A stretch of 64,000 nt of DNA. It comes from Microbacteriaceae bacterium PS02344. Lineage in GTDB: Bacteria; Actinomycetota; Actinomycetes; Actinomycetales; Microbacteriaceae. Position numbers and translations under genes: made by a program. The notes below the pieces were generated by a model that saw nothing but the letters and a program-made list of their open reading frames with translations, was not told the DNA's origin and did no database searches. Numbering within the stretch: position 1 is the first letter of the stretch; the number at the start of each line of letters is the position of its first letter. The DNA is taken from assembly GCA_029959905.1 (NCBI GenBank), contig JASCNZ010000007.1:1-64000 (forward strand), written 5' to 3'. Shown here piece after piece: positions 51,050-59,568 of the stretch.

Positions 51050-52504
51050 TCAGAAGCGGGCGCGCAGCGCCTCTCCGAGCGACGCGTCGACGTTCGTCCA
51101 GTACTGGAAGAAGCGCTCGCGGATCGCGTCGATCGTGATGCCCTGACCCTGGCCGGTCAGCGTGTCGAGGAAGCGCGCGCGCTGCTCGTCGTCGAAGACC
51201 GTGCGGTACAGCGTGCCGGCCTGACCGAAGTCGTCGTCGTCGAGGTGCAGGGTCGCGGCGGCGCGCATGAGCTCGCCGTCGGTCTCCCAGCTGGCCTCGA
51301 CGCCCGCCTGCGGGTCGGCCTCGGGGCCGCCCGCCGGGCCGAACGAGTTCGGGGTGTAGACGCGGTGCTCGGCCGGGTTGAACCGGTACTGCATCTGGCC
51401 CTCGTGCATGTAGTTGCGGGTCTCGGCGGCGTGCGCCTGGTTGACCGGCAGCTGGTTGTAGTTGGCGCCGATGCGGTAGCGCTGCGCGTCGGAGTACGCG
51501 AACACGCGGGCCATGAGCATCTTGTCGGGCGAGATGCCGGTGCCGGGAACCTGGTTGCCGGGCGAGAAGGCGGCCTGCTCGATCTCGGCGAAGAAGTTCT
51601 GCGGGTTGCGGTTCAGCGTGAACGTGCCGACCTTGATGCGCGGGTAGTCCTTCTTCGACCACGTCTTGGTGAGGTCGAACGGGTTGAAGCGGTACTCCTT
51701 CGCCTCGTCGTACGGCATGACCTGCACGTAGACGTCCCACGAGGGGTGCTCGCCGCGGGTGATCGCGTCGAACAGGTCGCGGCGGTAGTAGTCGGCGTCG
51801 GAGCCGGCGAGCTTCTCGGCCTCTTCGGCGCTCATCGCCTCGACACCCTGGTTCGAGAGGAAGTGGTACTGCACCCAGAAGCGCTCGCCCGCGGCGTTGA
51901 CCCACTGGTAGGTGTGCGAGCCGTAGCCGTTCATGTGGCGCCAGCTGCGCGGCAGGCCGCGGTCGCCCATGAGGTAGGTGACCTGGTGGGCGCTCTCGGG
52001 CGACAGCGTCCAGAAGTCCCACTGCATGTCGGCATCGCGCAGACCCGAGTCGCCGAGGCGCTTCTGCGAGTGGATGAAGTCGGGGAACTTCATCGCGTCG
52101 CGGAGGAAGAAGGTGGGGGTGTTGTTGCCGACGATGTCGAGGTTGCCCTCGCTCGTGTAGAAGCGCAGCGCGAAGCCGCGCACGTCGCGCCAGGTGTCGG
52201 GGGAGCCCTGCTCGCCGGCGACCGAGGAGAAGCGCAGCAGCGTCTCGCTCACGGCGCCCGGCTGGAACGCAGCGGCGCGGGTGTAGGCCGAGACGTCTTC
52301 GGTGACGACGAACTCGCCGAACGCGCCGCCGCCCTTGGCGTGCGGGTTGCGCTCCGGCACACGCTCGCGGTTGAAGGAGGCGAGCTTCTCGACCAGGTAG
52401 CGGTCGTGCAGGACGGTGGGGCCGTCGGGGCCGACGGTGAGCGAGTGCGCGTCGCTCGCGACCGGCGTTCCGGTCTGGGTCGTGGTGGCGGGTTTCTGCG
52501 TCAT
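51050..52504 (-). CDS. katA: Heme catalase (clade 3-like, small subunit)
   Basis: 484 aa. Decomposes hydrogen peroxide. Active-site His is in [13 protein letters not shown] (about 58), Asn in [21 protein letters not shown] (about 131), and the proximal heme Tyr in [14 protein letters not shown] (about 340). NADPH-binding-type small-subunit architecture without a C-terminal flavodoxin domain. It is 75 nt downstream of the Fur-type gene on the same strand, so repressed with it until peroxide appears. Confidence 0.96.
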   Translation of the reverse strand: MTQKPATTTQTGTPVASDAHSLTVGPDGPTVLHDRYLVEKLASFNRERVPERNPHAKGGGAFGEFVVTEDVSAYTRAAAFQPGAVSETLLRFSSVAGEQGSPDTWRDVRGFALRFYTSEGNLDIVGNNTPTFFLRDAMKFPDFIHSQKRLGDSGLRDADMQWDFWTLSPESAHQVTYLMGDRGLPRSWRHMNGYGSHTYQWVNAAGERFWVQYHFLSNQGVEAMSAEEAEKLAGSDADYYRRDLFDAITRGEHPSWDVYVQVMPYDEAKEYRFNPFDLTKTWSKKDYPRIKVGTFTLNRNPQNFFAEIEQAAFSPGNQVPGTGISPDKMLMARVFAYSDAQRYRIGANYNQLPVNQAHAAETRNYMHEGQMQYRFNPAEHRVYTPNSFGPAGGPEADPQAGVEASWETDGELMRAAATLHLDDDDFGQAGTLYRTVFDDEQRARFLDTLTGQGQGITIDAIRERFFQYWTNVDASLGEALRARF

Positions 52505-52579
52505 GGTGTTCTCCTTCGGCGCGCGGGCGCGACGGATCGTGCTCTTCCGCGGGTGCGGGAGAGGGGCGGATGCCTCGGC

Positions 52580-52999
52580 CTACGCGGCTTTCTGGCAGCT
52601 GGGGCAGAGGCCCCAGAAGGTCACTTCGGCGGTCTGGACGGTGAATCCTCCGGCGGAGGACGGGGTGAGGCACGGCGCCTCGCCGACGACGCAGTCCACA
52701 TCGGCCACGGCACCGCAGGCGGTGCAGACGATGTGGTGGTGGTTGTCGCCGATGCGCCGTTCGTAGAGCGCTGCGGAGCCTGCCGGTTCGATCCGGCGGA
52801 CGAGGCCCGCCGCCGTCAGGTCCGCGAGGATGTTGTGCACCGACTGGATCGACGTGGTCGGCAGCACGGCGGAGACGGTGCGGTACACGCGCTCCGCGTC
52901 GGTGTGGGCCATGGAGTCCAGCGCCCCGAGAACGGCGACGCGGCCCGCGGTCGCCTTCAGTCCGGCGCCGCGGAGCGCCGAGTCGAGGGTGGTTTCCAT
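52580..52999 (-). CDS. Fur-family repressor (peroxide-responsive type)
   Basis: 139 aa from the ATG at 52999. Winged helix (about 1-80) with AGLKATAGRVAVLGALDSMAHTDAERVYRTV. Dimer and metal region with NHHHIVCTACGAVADVDC and a C-terminal CPSC, which completes the structural zinc site with the first CxxC. The catalase neighbour and an own operator at 53019-53037 fit a CatR/FurA/PerR-type peroxide sensor. Confidence 0.93.
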   Translation of the reverse strand: METTLDSALRGAGLKATAGRVAVLGALDSMAHTDAERVYRTVSAVLPTTSIQSVHNILADLTAAGLVRRIEPAGSAALYERRIGDNHHHIVCTACGAVADVDCVVGEAPCLTPSSAGGFTVQTAEVTFWGLCPSCQKAA

Positions 53000-53018
53000 G
53001 TCTCCGACACTACCTGTT

Positions 53019-53037
53019 GTTTTGAATGACTCAAAAC
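53019..53037. promoter_or_regulatory. Fur-family operator
   Basis: GTTTTGA-N5-TCAAAAC (53019-53025 and 53031-53037), a perfect 7-5-7 dyad, 20 nt upstream of the Fur-type start codon. It would give autorepression and control of katA by read-through. Confidence 0.7.
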
Positions 53038-53075
53038 ACGGCATGTCGTGGCGTGTCGCTCTCGCCGGGCCCGGG

Positions 53076-54014
53076 TCAGGAGAGGCGGATGCTCTGCCGC
53101 AGCCGCGTGCGGATGTCGAACAGCTCGGTCCCGCCGATCACGCGCGTCCCCGGCACGCCGGACCGCAGCAGCCCGGGCAGGACGCTGCGCCGCACGACGA
53201 ACACCGGCAAGCCGCGGATCGTGCCGAGCGGCGTGAGGGGCAGCGCGAGGTCGTCGTCGGGGAGTACGACGATCGCGCCGCTGAACCGCACCCGTGCCCC
53301 GCGGGCGACGCCGCGGATCTGGGCGAGCAGCTCGGTCACGGGCGCGCGGTGCCCGAGGCTCGGTCCGGTGATCTCCCCGCGGCGGAACCCCACGACCCCG
53401 CCGATGTCGGTCGACATCACCCCGTACAGGCCCGAGGGTCCGAGCACGATGTGGTCGAGCCGGTCGGAGGCATCCGTCGCTGCACGCTCGCCCGCGCGCG
53501 GGGCCGCGATGTCGACCGCGATGCCATGCCACAGGGTGAAGCCCATGCCGAGGCCCGCGACCGCCCCGGCCGTGGCCTCCTCGGCCAGCGCGTCGGCGAG
53601 CAGGCGACGCAGCGAGCGGGGTGCCGACCGCACGAGCGCGGGCGCATACGGGTCGTCGACCTCGCCGCCGCCGGTCCACTCGCGCAGCAGGGCGGTGTAC
53701 CGGGCGCGACGCCACGCCCCTGGTTCGCCGTAGGTCTGGGAGCGCGGGCGGGTGTCGCGCGGACGGTCCGGCTGACGCCACTCGTCGCCCGCGGCATCCG
53801 CACCGCGCGAACGGTCGTAGGCCGCGCGGCCCTCCGGTGTGCCGACGAGTTCCCATGCCCGCTGCACGTGGATGAACACCGCCGCATCGCCGCCCGTGTC
53901 GGGGTGCGTCTCGCGCAGCCGCAGCCGGTAGGCGCGGCGCAGGTCCTCGTCGCCGGTGTCCGGCGTCACCCCGAGGACCTCGTACGCCGAGGCCGAGAGG
54001 GGGCTGTCGAACAT
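53076..54014 (-). CDS. J-domain protein with a C-terminal nuclease-related (NERD-like) region
   Basis: 312 aa. N-terminal J domain (about 8-68: YEVLGVTPDTGDEDLRRAYRLRLRETHPDTGGD) with intact HPD, so it can stimulate Hsp70. The C-terminal half (about 150-312) contains DHIVLGPSGLYGVMSTDIGG and the later strand VRFSGAIVVLPDDDLALP, which by eye resembles NERD domains. Function unknown; an unusual domain pair. Confidence 0.75.
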   Translation of the reverse strand: MFDSPLSASAYEVLGVTPDTGDEDLRRAYRLRLRETHPDTGGDAAVFIHVQRAWELVGTPEGRAAYDRSRGADAAGDEWRQPDRPRDTRPRSQTYGEPGAWRRARYTALLREWTGGGEVDDPYAPALVRSAPRSLRRLLADALAEEATAGAVAGLGMGFTLWHGIAVDIAAPRAGERAATDASDRLDHIVLGPSGLYGVMSTDIGGVVGFRRGEITGPSLGHRAPVTELLAQIRGVARGARVRFSGAIVVLPDDDLALPLTPLGTIRGLPVFVVRRSVLPGLLRSGVPGTRVIGGTELFDIRTRLRQSIRLS

Positions 54015-54183
54015 CCCCTCAGCCTACGGCCGCCCCCGACCTGCCCCGCCCTGCCCCGCCCCGCCCCTGCTCGTCCCGCCCATCTCCGCTCCCATCGCAT
54101 TCTCTGTCGCTCGCAGCGGCCGCAGGCGACACAAGTGCGACCGGAGCTGTCGGGAAGGGGTGGAGAAGGAGAGAGGCCGGGGG

Positions 54184-54828
54184 TCAGGAGGGGGCGTCGA
54201 CGATGCGAGTGGCGCCGGTCGTGGGGGAGACGCGGCCGGCGGATGCGGCGGCGAGGGCATCCGCCAACGATCCGATCGACGGGGCCGGGGCCCAGAGCTC
54301 CAGGATCGCTCTCGCCCCGTAGGTCGGAGTGCCGAGGGTCGCGCCGTGATGCTCGGCCCAGTCGCGCAGGAGGTTGTCGACGCGCCCGGCATCGGCGTGG
54401 TCGACCTCGACGCTCACCTGTGTCAGCGACTCGCGCCGCACGATGCGGGCGAGGTCGAGCGCCTCGGAGGTCGCCGAGGAGTACGCCCGCACGAGCCCGC
54501 CCGCCCCGAGCTTCACCCCGCCGAAGTAGCGGGTCACCACGGCGACGACGTCGGTGAGTTCGCGGCGGCGCAGCACCTCGAGCATCGGGATCCCGGCAGT
54601 ACCGGAGGGCTCGCCGTCGTCCGACGAACGCGCCTGATCGCCCCACACGCCCGTGACCATCGCGGTGCAGTTGTGCGCGGCATCCCACGACTTCTTGCGG
54701 ATGCGCGCGATCACCGCCTCCGCCTCGTCGACCGAGCCGACCGGGGCGACGTGCGTGAGGAACCGCGACTTCTTGATGACGAGTTCGTGGTCGACGGCAT
54801 CCGCGATCGTCGCCGGATACGTCGTCAT
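54184..54828 (-). CDS. YigZ/IMPACT family protein
   Basis: 214 aa. The N-terminal UPF0029 domain has KKSRFLTHVAPVGSVDEAEAVI, AAHNCTAMV, SSDDGEPSGTAGIPML and TRYFGGVKLGAGGLVRAYS; a C-terminal ferredoxin-like DUF1949 domain follows. Family members affect translation or peptide turnover; the reaction is not established. The gap 54015-54183 is C-rich and gene-free. Confidence 0.94.
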   Translation of the reverse strand: MTTYPATIADAVDHELVIKKSRFLTHVAPVGSVDEAEAVIARIRKKSWDAAHNCTAMVTGVWGDQARSSDDGEPSGTAGIPMLEVLRRRELTDVVAVVTRYFGGVKLGAGGLVRAYSSATSEALDLARIVRRESLTQVSVEVDHADAGRVDNLLRDWAEHHGATLGTPTYGARAILELWAPAPSIGSLADALAAASAGRVSPTTGATRIVDAPS

Positions 54829-54981
54829 CCGCCCACCCTACCCAGCCCGAAAAACCGCTCCCGTCGGGAGCGTCTGAGGTCACGCCCAGCCGACACTCCG
54901 AATCGATTCGATAGACTAGTGCCCGCGGCACGGAGCGGTGCCGTCCCCGCATCCGCCCCCGACCTTCCCGCGAGCTCCTCC

Positions 54982-56487
54982 ATGCCCACCTCCCTGACGA
55001 CCGGCCGCCCCTGGCGTGTCATCCTCTCGTTCGCCATCCCGCTGCTGCTCGGCAACGTCGTGCAGCAGATGTACCAGTTCGCCGACGCGATCGTCGTCGG
55101 ACGCCACCTCGGCGTCACCTCGCTCGCCGCCGTCGGCGCCACCGGCCCCCTGCTGTTCCTGCTGCTCGGCTTCGCCTGGGGACTCACGAGCGGTTTCGCC
55201 ATCCCCCTCGCCCAGGCCTTCGGCGCCCGTGACGACGCGGGCGTGCGGCGTTCCGTCGCCACGGGAGTGCTGCTCAGCGCCACCACGAGCATCCTGCTCA
55301 CCGCGGGTGCCCCGCTCATCGCCGGTCCGCTGCTCGTGGCCCTGCAGACGCCGCCCGAGCTGCTGCCCGAGGCGACCGCGTTCACGCAGATCAGCTTCCT
55401 CGGGGCGAGCGCCACGATGTTCTTCAACTACCTGTCGGCGATCATCCGCGCCATCGGCGACTCCCGCACCCCGCTCGTGTTCCTCACGATCTCGTGCGCG
55501 CTGAACGTCGGCCTCGTCATCCTGCTCGTCGGACCCCTCGACGGGGGCGTCGGCGGTGCCGCCCTCGCCACGGTCGTCGCCCAGGGCGTCTCCGTCGTGC
55601 TGTGCCTCGAGTTCGTGCGCCGTCGTCTGCCGATGCTGCACCTGCGGCGCGGTGACTGGCGCGTCACCCGCGCCGACATCGCCGACCACCTGCGGCTGGG
55701 CCTGCCGATGGGATTCCAGGCGTCGATCATCGCGATCGGCACCCTGACGGTGCAGGTCGCCCTCAACACCCTCGGCGCGGATGCCGTCGCCGCCTACACG
55801 ACCGCGTCGCGCGTCGACAGTCTCGCCGTGGCGCTGCTGGCCTCGCTCGGACTCGCCGTGTCGATGTACACGGCGCAGAACCACGGCGGTCGTCGGCCCG
55901 ACCGCATCCGTCGCGGCGTGAAAGAGGCGACGGTGATGGCGATCGGCGCCGGCGTGGTGCTCGGCGGGTTGATGATCGCCTTCGGCGTGCCGATGGTGCG
56001 TCTGTTCGTGGGCGAGGGGTCGGACGACGTCGTCGAGCTGGCGCACCTCATGCTCATCCTCAACGGGTGCGGGTACTGGGCGCTCGGCATGCTCTTCGTG
56101 CTGCGCGGTGCGCTGCAGGGCCTCGGCCGCACGCTCGTGCCGACCGTCACCGGAGTCATCGAGCTGGTCGCGCGCGTCGTCGCGGCGATCGCGCTCGGGG
56201 CGCTCATCGGGTTCGCGGGCGTCGCCCTCAGCAACCCGCTCGCCTGGGTCGGGGCCATCCTGCTGCTCGTGCCCGCGTACCTCCGGGCGCACCGGTCGCT
56301 CGCGGCCATGCCCGTCGACCCCGCCGAGGCGACCGAGACCTCGGCGATCGCCATCGTCGGCCCGACCGACGGATCGATGGTCGTCGACGCCGTGTTCACC
56401 CAGCCGGTCACGGTCGTGCGGCGCAAGGGTCTGCGCCGCCTCGCCGCTCGTCGTCCGCGATCGTCCTCCCGCGCCGGTCGCCGCTGA
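54982..56487 (+). CDS. MATE-family efflux transporter
   Basis: 501 aa from the ATG at 54982. Twelve membrane helices in two MATE halves: WRVILSFAIPLLLGNVVQQMYQFADAIVVG (helix 1) and LRLGLPMGFQASIIAIGTLTVQVALNTLG (helix 7). Exports drugs or cationic metabolites with Na+ or H+. A ~55-residue C-terminal tail ends very basic (RRLAARRPRSSSRAGRR). A TAGACT -10 lies at 54912-54917. Confidence 0.93.
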   Translation: MPTSLTTGRPWRVILSFAIPLLLGNVVQQMYQFADAIVVGRHLGVTSLAAVGATGPLLFLLLGFAWGLTSGFAIPLAQAFGARDDAGVRRSVATGVLLSATTSILLTAGAPLIAGPLLVALQTPPELLPEATAFTQISFLGASATMFFNYLSAIIRAIGDSRTPLVFLTISCALNVGLVILLVGPLDGGVGGAALATVVAQGVSVVLCLEFVRRRLPMLHLRRGDWRVTRADIADHLRLGLPMGFQASIIAIGTLTVQVALNTLGADAVAAYTTASRVDSLAVALLASLGLAVSMYTAQNHGGRRPDRIRRGVKEATVMAIGAGVVLGGLMIAFGVPMVRLFVGEGSDDVVELAHLMLILNGCGYWALGMLFVLRGALQGLGRTLVPTVTGVIELVARVVAAIALGALIGFAGVALSNPLAWVGAILLLVPAYLRAHRSLAAMPVDPAEATETSAIAIVGPTDGSMVVDAVFTQPVTVVRRKGLRRLAARRPRSSSRAGRR

Positions 56488-56667
56488 TCCGGCGGAGAAT
56501 GTGACCGGACTCGCGTAAGGAATCGCGCCTGCGAACGTCTCTTCCGAGGAGGGTTCCGCGGGATGTCCTCCGAAAGGATGACAGAGATCATGCGTGAGAC
56601 GGATGGGCATCCGCGTACGCTTTTCTACTGTCGAGAGTGCGGAGATTCCGCAGACCGGGGGGTCATC

Positions 56668-57084
56668 ATGACGACAGCAGCAGTGGCGCGGGATCTTGCG
56701 GGATTCCTGGTTCCGATCGGGGTGGCGGGAGCGGCGATCGCCGTGATCTGCGCGGTGATCGCGGGGGTCGCGATCATGCGCGGCGCAGGGGGCTTGAGCG
56801 GGGGAGCCGTGGGGGTGTGGATTCCGGCGGCGCTGCTCAGCTCGACTCCGGCGTTCACGAATCAGTGGATGCCGCTGACGATCGCCGGCGCGGCGCTCGG
56901 CGCGGCGCTCGTGATCGGTGGCGTCGTGCGGGCGATCGTCGCGGTGGCCGCGGGTCCGCGTGCCACAGCGCGGAAGGCCGCGCGGGCGACCGAGGCCGTC
57001 GGGGCCGCCCCCGCGACGACCACCGTCGTGGTGCCGGTGCGGCCGGGGCGCGCAGTCACCGGCACCATCGCCGTCGTCCGCTGA
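56668..57084 (+). CDS. Membrane protein of unknown function
   Basis: 138 aa from the ATG at 56668 behind GGGGGG. Three hydrophobic segments (about 10-37, 45-60, 70-95), then a basic Ala-rich tail (ATARKAARATEAVGAAPATT). No domain recognised. Gene-like codon use; an in-frame start at 56563 would add a Cys-containing segment (FYCRECGDSAD) without a ribosome site. Confidence 0.6.
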   Translation: MTTAAVARDLAGFLVPIGVAGAAIAVICAVIAGVAIMRGAGGLSGGAVGVWIPAALLSSTPAFTNQWMPLTIAGAALGAALVIGGVVRAIVAVAAGPRATARKAARATEAVGAAPATTTVVVPVRPGRAVTGTIAVVR

Positions 57085-57111
57085 CGCGCGCCGCGACCGG
57101 GCCGCCCGCGG

Positions 57112-58821
57112 TCAGCGGTGGTCGCGCTCCCAGTGCTGCCCGGCCCGGTCGCCCGCCTCGACCCGCGCCGCCTCGCGCGCCCGCAGCTCGACGCGGCGGA
57201 TCTTGCCCGAGATCGTCTTCGGCAGCTCCGGAACGAACTCGATCACCCGCACCCACAGGTGCGACGACAGCCGCTCGTTCGCGTGGGCGAAGATCGACCG
57301 CGCGGTGTCGGCATCGCCGGCGCCGGCATCGGCCCGCAGGCACACGTACGCCTTGGGCACCGCGAGTCGCGTGGGGTCGGGACTCGGCACGACGGCGGCC
57401 TCGACGACGAGATCGTGCTCGAGCAGCACCGACTCGAGCTCGAACGGCGAGATCTTGTAGTCGGATGCCTTGAACACGTCGTCGGCCCGCCCGATGTACG
57501 TGAGGTACCCCTCGTCGTCGCGCGTGGCGATGTCGCCGGTGTGGTGGTAGCCGCCGGCGCGGGACTCCGCCGTCTTCTCGGGGTCGTCGTAGTACCCGGC
57601 CATGAGGCCGAGCGGCGGCGTCGAGAGATCGAGCGCGATCTCGCCCTCGTTCTCGGTCACCTCGCCGGTCGCCGGGTCGAGCAGCACGACGGGGTAGCCC
57701 GGCAGGGCGCGCCCCATCGAGCCGACCTTGACCGGCTGACCGGGGGAGTTGCCCACGCAGCACGTCATCTCGGTCTGGCCGAACCCGTCGCGGATCGTGC
57801 CGCCCCAGGCGTCGCGCACGCGGTCGATGACCTCCGGGTTCAACGGCTCACCCGCCCCCACGAGTTCGCGCGGCGGGTGGTCGAGGCGACCGAGGTCGGC
57901 CTGGATGAGCATCCGCCACACCGTCGGCGGCGCGCAGAACGTGCTCACGTGGTGCGTCTCCATGACGTCCATCAGCGTGTTCGCGTCGAAGCGGTCGTAC
58001 GTGTAGACGAACACGGTCGCCTCGGCGAGGAACGGCGCGTAGAAGCTCGACCACGCGTGCTTCGCCCACCCCGGCGACGAGATGTTGAGGTGCACGTCGT
58101 CGGGCTGCACGCCCAGCCACCACATGGTCGAGAGGTGCCCGATGGGATACGACACGTGCGTGTGCTGCACGAGCTTCGGCCGATTCGTGGTGCCCGAGGT
58201 GAAGTAGAGCAGGGCGGTGTCGGTCGCCGGGGTCGGGGCATCCGGCTCGAAGGCGGTGGGCGCACCGGTGGCGTCGTCGAAGCGCACCCAGTCGGCGGGA
58301 ACCCCATCGCCCACCCCGATGCGCAGGATGCCCGCGTCGATGCCCGCGAGGCGATCGGCGAGGGCGCCGACGGTGACCACGGCCCTCGCGCGACCGTGGG
58401 CGATGCGGTACTCGAGATCGGATGCCGAGAGCAGGGTCGAGGTCGGGATGGAGACCGCGCCGATCTTGGTGATCGCGAGCATCGTCTCCCACAGCTCGAT
58501 GGTGTTGCCGAGCATGACGATGACGTGGTCGCCGCGACGGATGCCGAGGCCGGTGAGCCAGGAGGCGACCTGGTCGGAGCGCCGCGACAGCTCGCCGTAG
58601 GTCCATGACCGCATCGACAGGTCGGCGTCGACGATCTGCACCGCCGGCCGGTCGGGGTTCTCTCCGGCGACGACGTCGAACCACTCGAGGGCGAAGTTGA
58701 ACTCATCGACCTCGGGCCAGACGAATCCGGCGCGCGCGGCGTCGTAGTCGGTGGCGTGCGCGAACAGGAAGTCGCGCATCTCGCGGATGGCGTGCGTGGC
58801 GGCGGTGGCACTGCGGGTCAT
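57112..58821 (-). CDS. AMP-binding acyl-CoA synthetase (acetyl/medium-chain type)
   Basis: 569 aa from the ATG at 58821, chosen for GGAGGG just upstream. Adenylation motifs: LLYFTSGTTNRPKLV (P-loop, about 210), HLNISSPGWAKHAW, RDGFGQTEMTCCVGN (A5), YHHTGDIATRDDEGYLTYIGRADDVFK (A7-A8) and catalytic Lys in PKTISGKIRR (A10). Activates a carboxylic acid to acyl-AMP, then acyl-CoA; this group prefers medium-chain or aromatic acids. Single gene. Confidence 0.93.
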   Translation of the reverse strand: MTRSATAATHAIREMRDFLFAHATDYDAARAGFVWPEVDEFNFALEWFDVVAGENPDRPAVQIVDADLSMRSWTYGELSRRSDQVASWLTGLGIRRGDHVIVMLGNTIELWETMLAITKIGAVSIPTSTLLSASDLEYRIAHGRARAVVTVGALADRLAGIDAGILRIGVGDGVPADWVRFDDATGAPTAFEPDAPTPATDTALLYFTSGTTNRPKLVQHTHVSYPIGHLSTMWWLGVQPDDVHLNISSPGWAKHAWSSFYAPFLAEATVFVYTYDRFDANTLMDVMETHHVSTFCAPPTVWRMLIQADLGRLDHPPRELVGAGEPLNPEVIDRVRDAWGGTIRDGFGQTEMTCCVGNSPGQPVKVGSMGRALPGYPVVLLDPATGEVTENEGEIALDLSTPPLGLMAGYYDDPEKTAESRAGGYHHTGDIATRDDEGYLTYIGRADDVFKASDYKISPFELESVLLEHDLVVEAAVVPSPDPTRLAVPKAYVCLRADAGAGDADTARSIFAHANERLSSHLWVRVIEFVPELPKTISGKIRRVELRAREAARVEAGDRAGQHWERDHR

Positions 58822-58860
58822 GCCCTCCATCTTCGCGCAGCCCTCGCCCGCCGGCACCTT

Positions 58861-58969
58861 GTTCCCGTCGCCCGGCATCCGTTCCCGTCGCGCATACGGT
58901 TCTTCTCGGGCGTCATAGCGACCGTTCGTGCCACCGGAACGAACTCGACGACCGTTCGTGCGACGGGAA
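58861..58969. repeat. Intergenic repeat with TTCCCGTCG direct and inverted copies
   Basis: GTTCCCGTCG at 58861 and 58881 (20 nt apart), with the inverted CGACGGGAA at 58961-58969. ACCGTTCGTG occurs at 58921 and 58951 (30 nt apart). It occupies the gap 58822-58979 between the ligase start and the stop of the Lrp gene. Related in style, but not in exact pitch, to the 19-nt elements. Confidence 0.5.
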
Positions 58970-58979
58970 AAGGGGAGCG

Positions 58980-59456
58980 TCAGCGCGCGAGCAGGCCGGC
59001 GCCGTCGCGCAGCTCGAAGACGAGCTGCGTCTCGGTGCCGCGCACGATCGGATGCGTGGTGATGTGCTCGAGAACGATGTCGCGCAGGGCCGTCGCGTCC
59101 TGCACGGCCACGTGCACGAGGAAGTCGTCGACCCCGGCCACGTGGAACACCTGCAGCACGCGCGGCAGTGCCGCCAGCGCGTCGAACAGGGTCGTGACCT
59201 TCGGGCCGGTGTGGTTCGCGAGACGCACTTTGATGATCGCCTGCAGCGGGAAGCCCACGGCGGCCTCGTCGAGACGGATGCGTGTATCGCGGATGACGCC
59301 GCGCTCCCGCAGTGCGCGTACGCGATGCGCGCAGGTCGATTCGGCGAGATCGAGCCGGTGCGCGAGGGCCTTGTTCGTGATGTCGGCCTCGCGGGTCAGC
59401 ACGGCGAGGATGCCGAGGTCGACCTCGTCGAGCGGCGACGGTTGTGCTTTGGGCAA
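58980..59456 (-). CDS. Lrp/AsnC-family transcriptional regulator
   Basis: 158 aa from a TTG at 59456, chosen because GAGGAGG lies 7 nt upstream; the in-frame ATG at 59483 has no ribosome site. HTH (LDEVDLGILAVLTREADITNKALAHRLDLAESTCAHRVRAL) and the RAM ligand domain (VGFPLQAIIKVRL; VLQVFHVAGVDDFLVHVAV). Divergent from a trans-sulfuration enzyme, so probably responds to methionine, cysteine or a related amino acid. Confidence 0.92.
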   Translation of the reverse strand: MPKAQPSPLDEVDLGILAVLTREADITNKALAHRLDLAESTCAHRVRALRERGVIRDTRIRLDEAAVGFPLQAIIKVRLANHTGPKVTTLFDALAALPRVLQVFHVAGVDDFLVHVAVQDATALRDIVLEHITTHPIVRGTETQLVFELRDGAGLLAR

Positions 59457-59568
59457 GTCGGGTCCTCCTCGGCATCGATTCATTGCTGAGAATAGCGTCG
59501 CGGCGCGAGTGGATGACGGATGCTGTCGATCAGCTGCCCCCATGCCGCGTTCTCGGCAACATGGAGGG

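Noticed and set aside
49760-53029. Very long plus-strand open frame over catalase and the repeat array
   Set aside because: Antisense to katA, the hydrolase and the Fur-type gene, which have clear motifs on the minus strand. Long shadow frames are normal at this GC content.
54105-54131. TGTCGC/GCGACA dyad as another member of the 19-nt element class
   Set aside because: Only one 6-bp pair with a 15-nt loop and no second copy at 19-nt pitch.
57112-59475. 787-residue fusion of regulator-like and ligase sequence
   Set aside because: The upstream part is an off-frame reading of the Lrp gene and the repeat-rich gap. The ligase starts at 58821 after GGAGGG.
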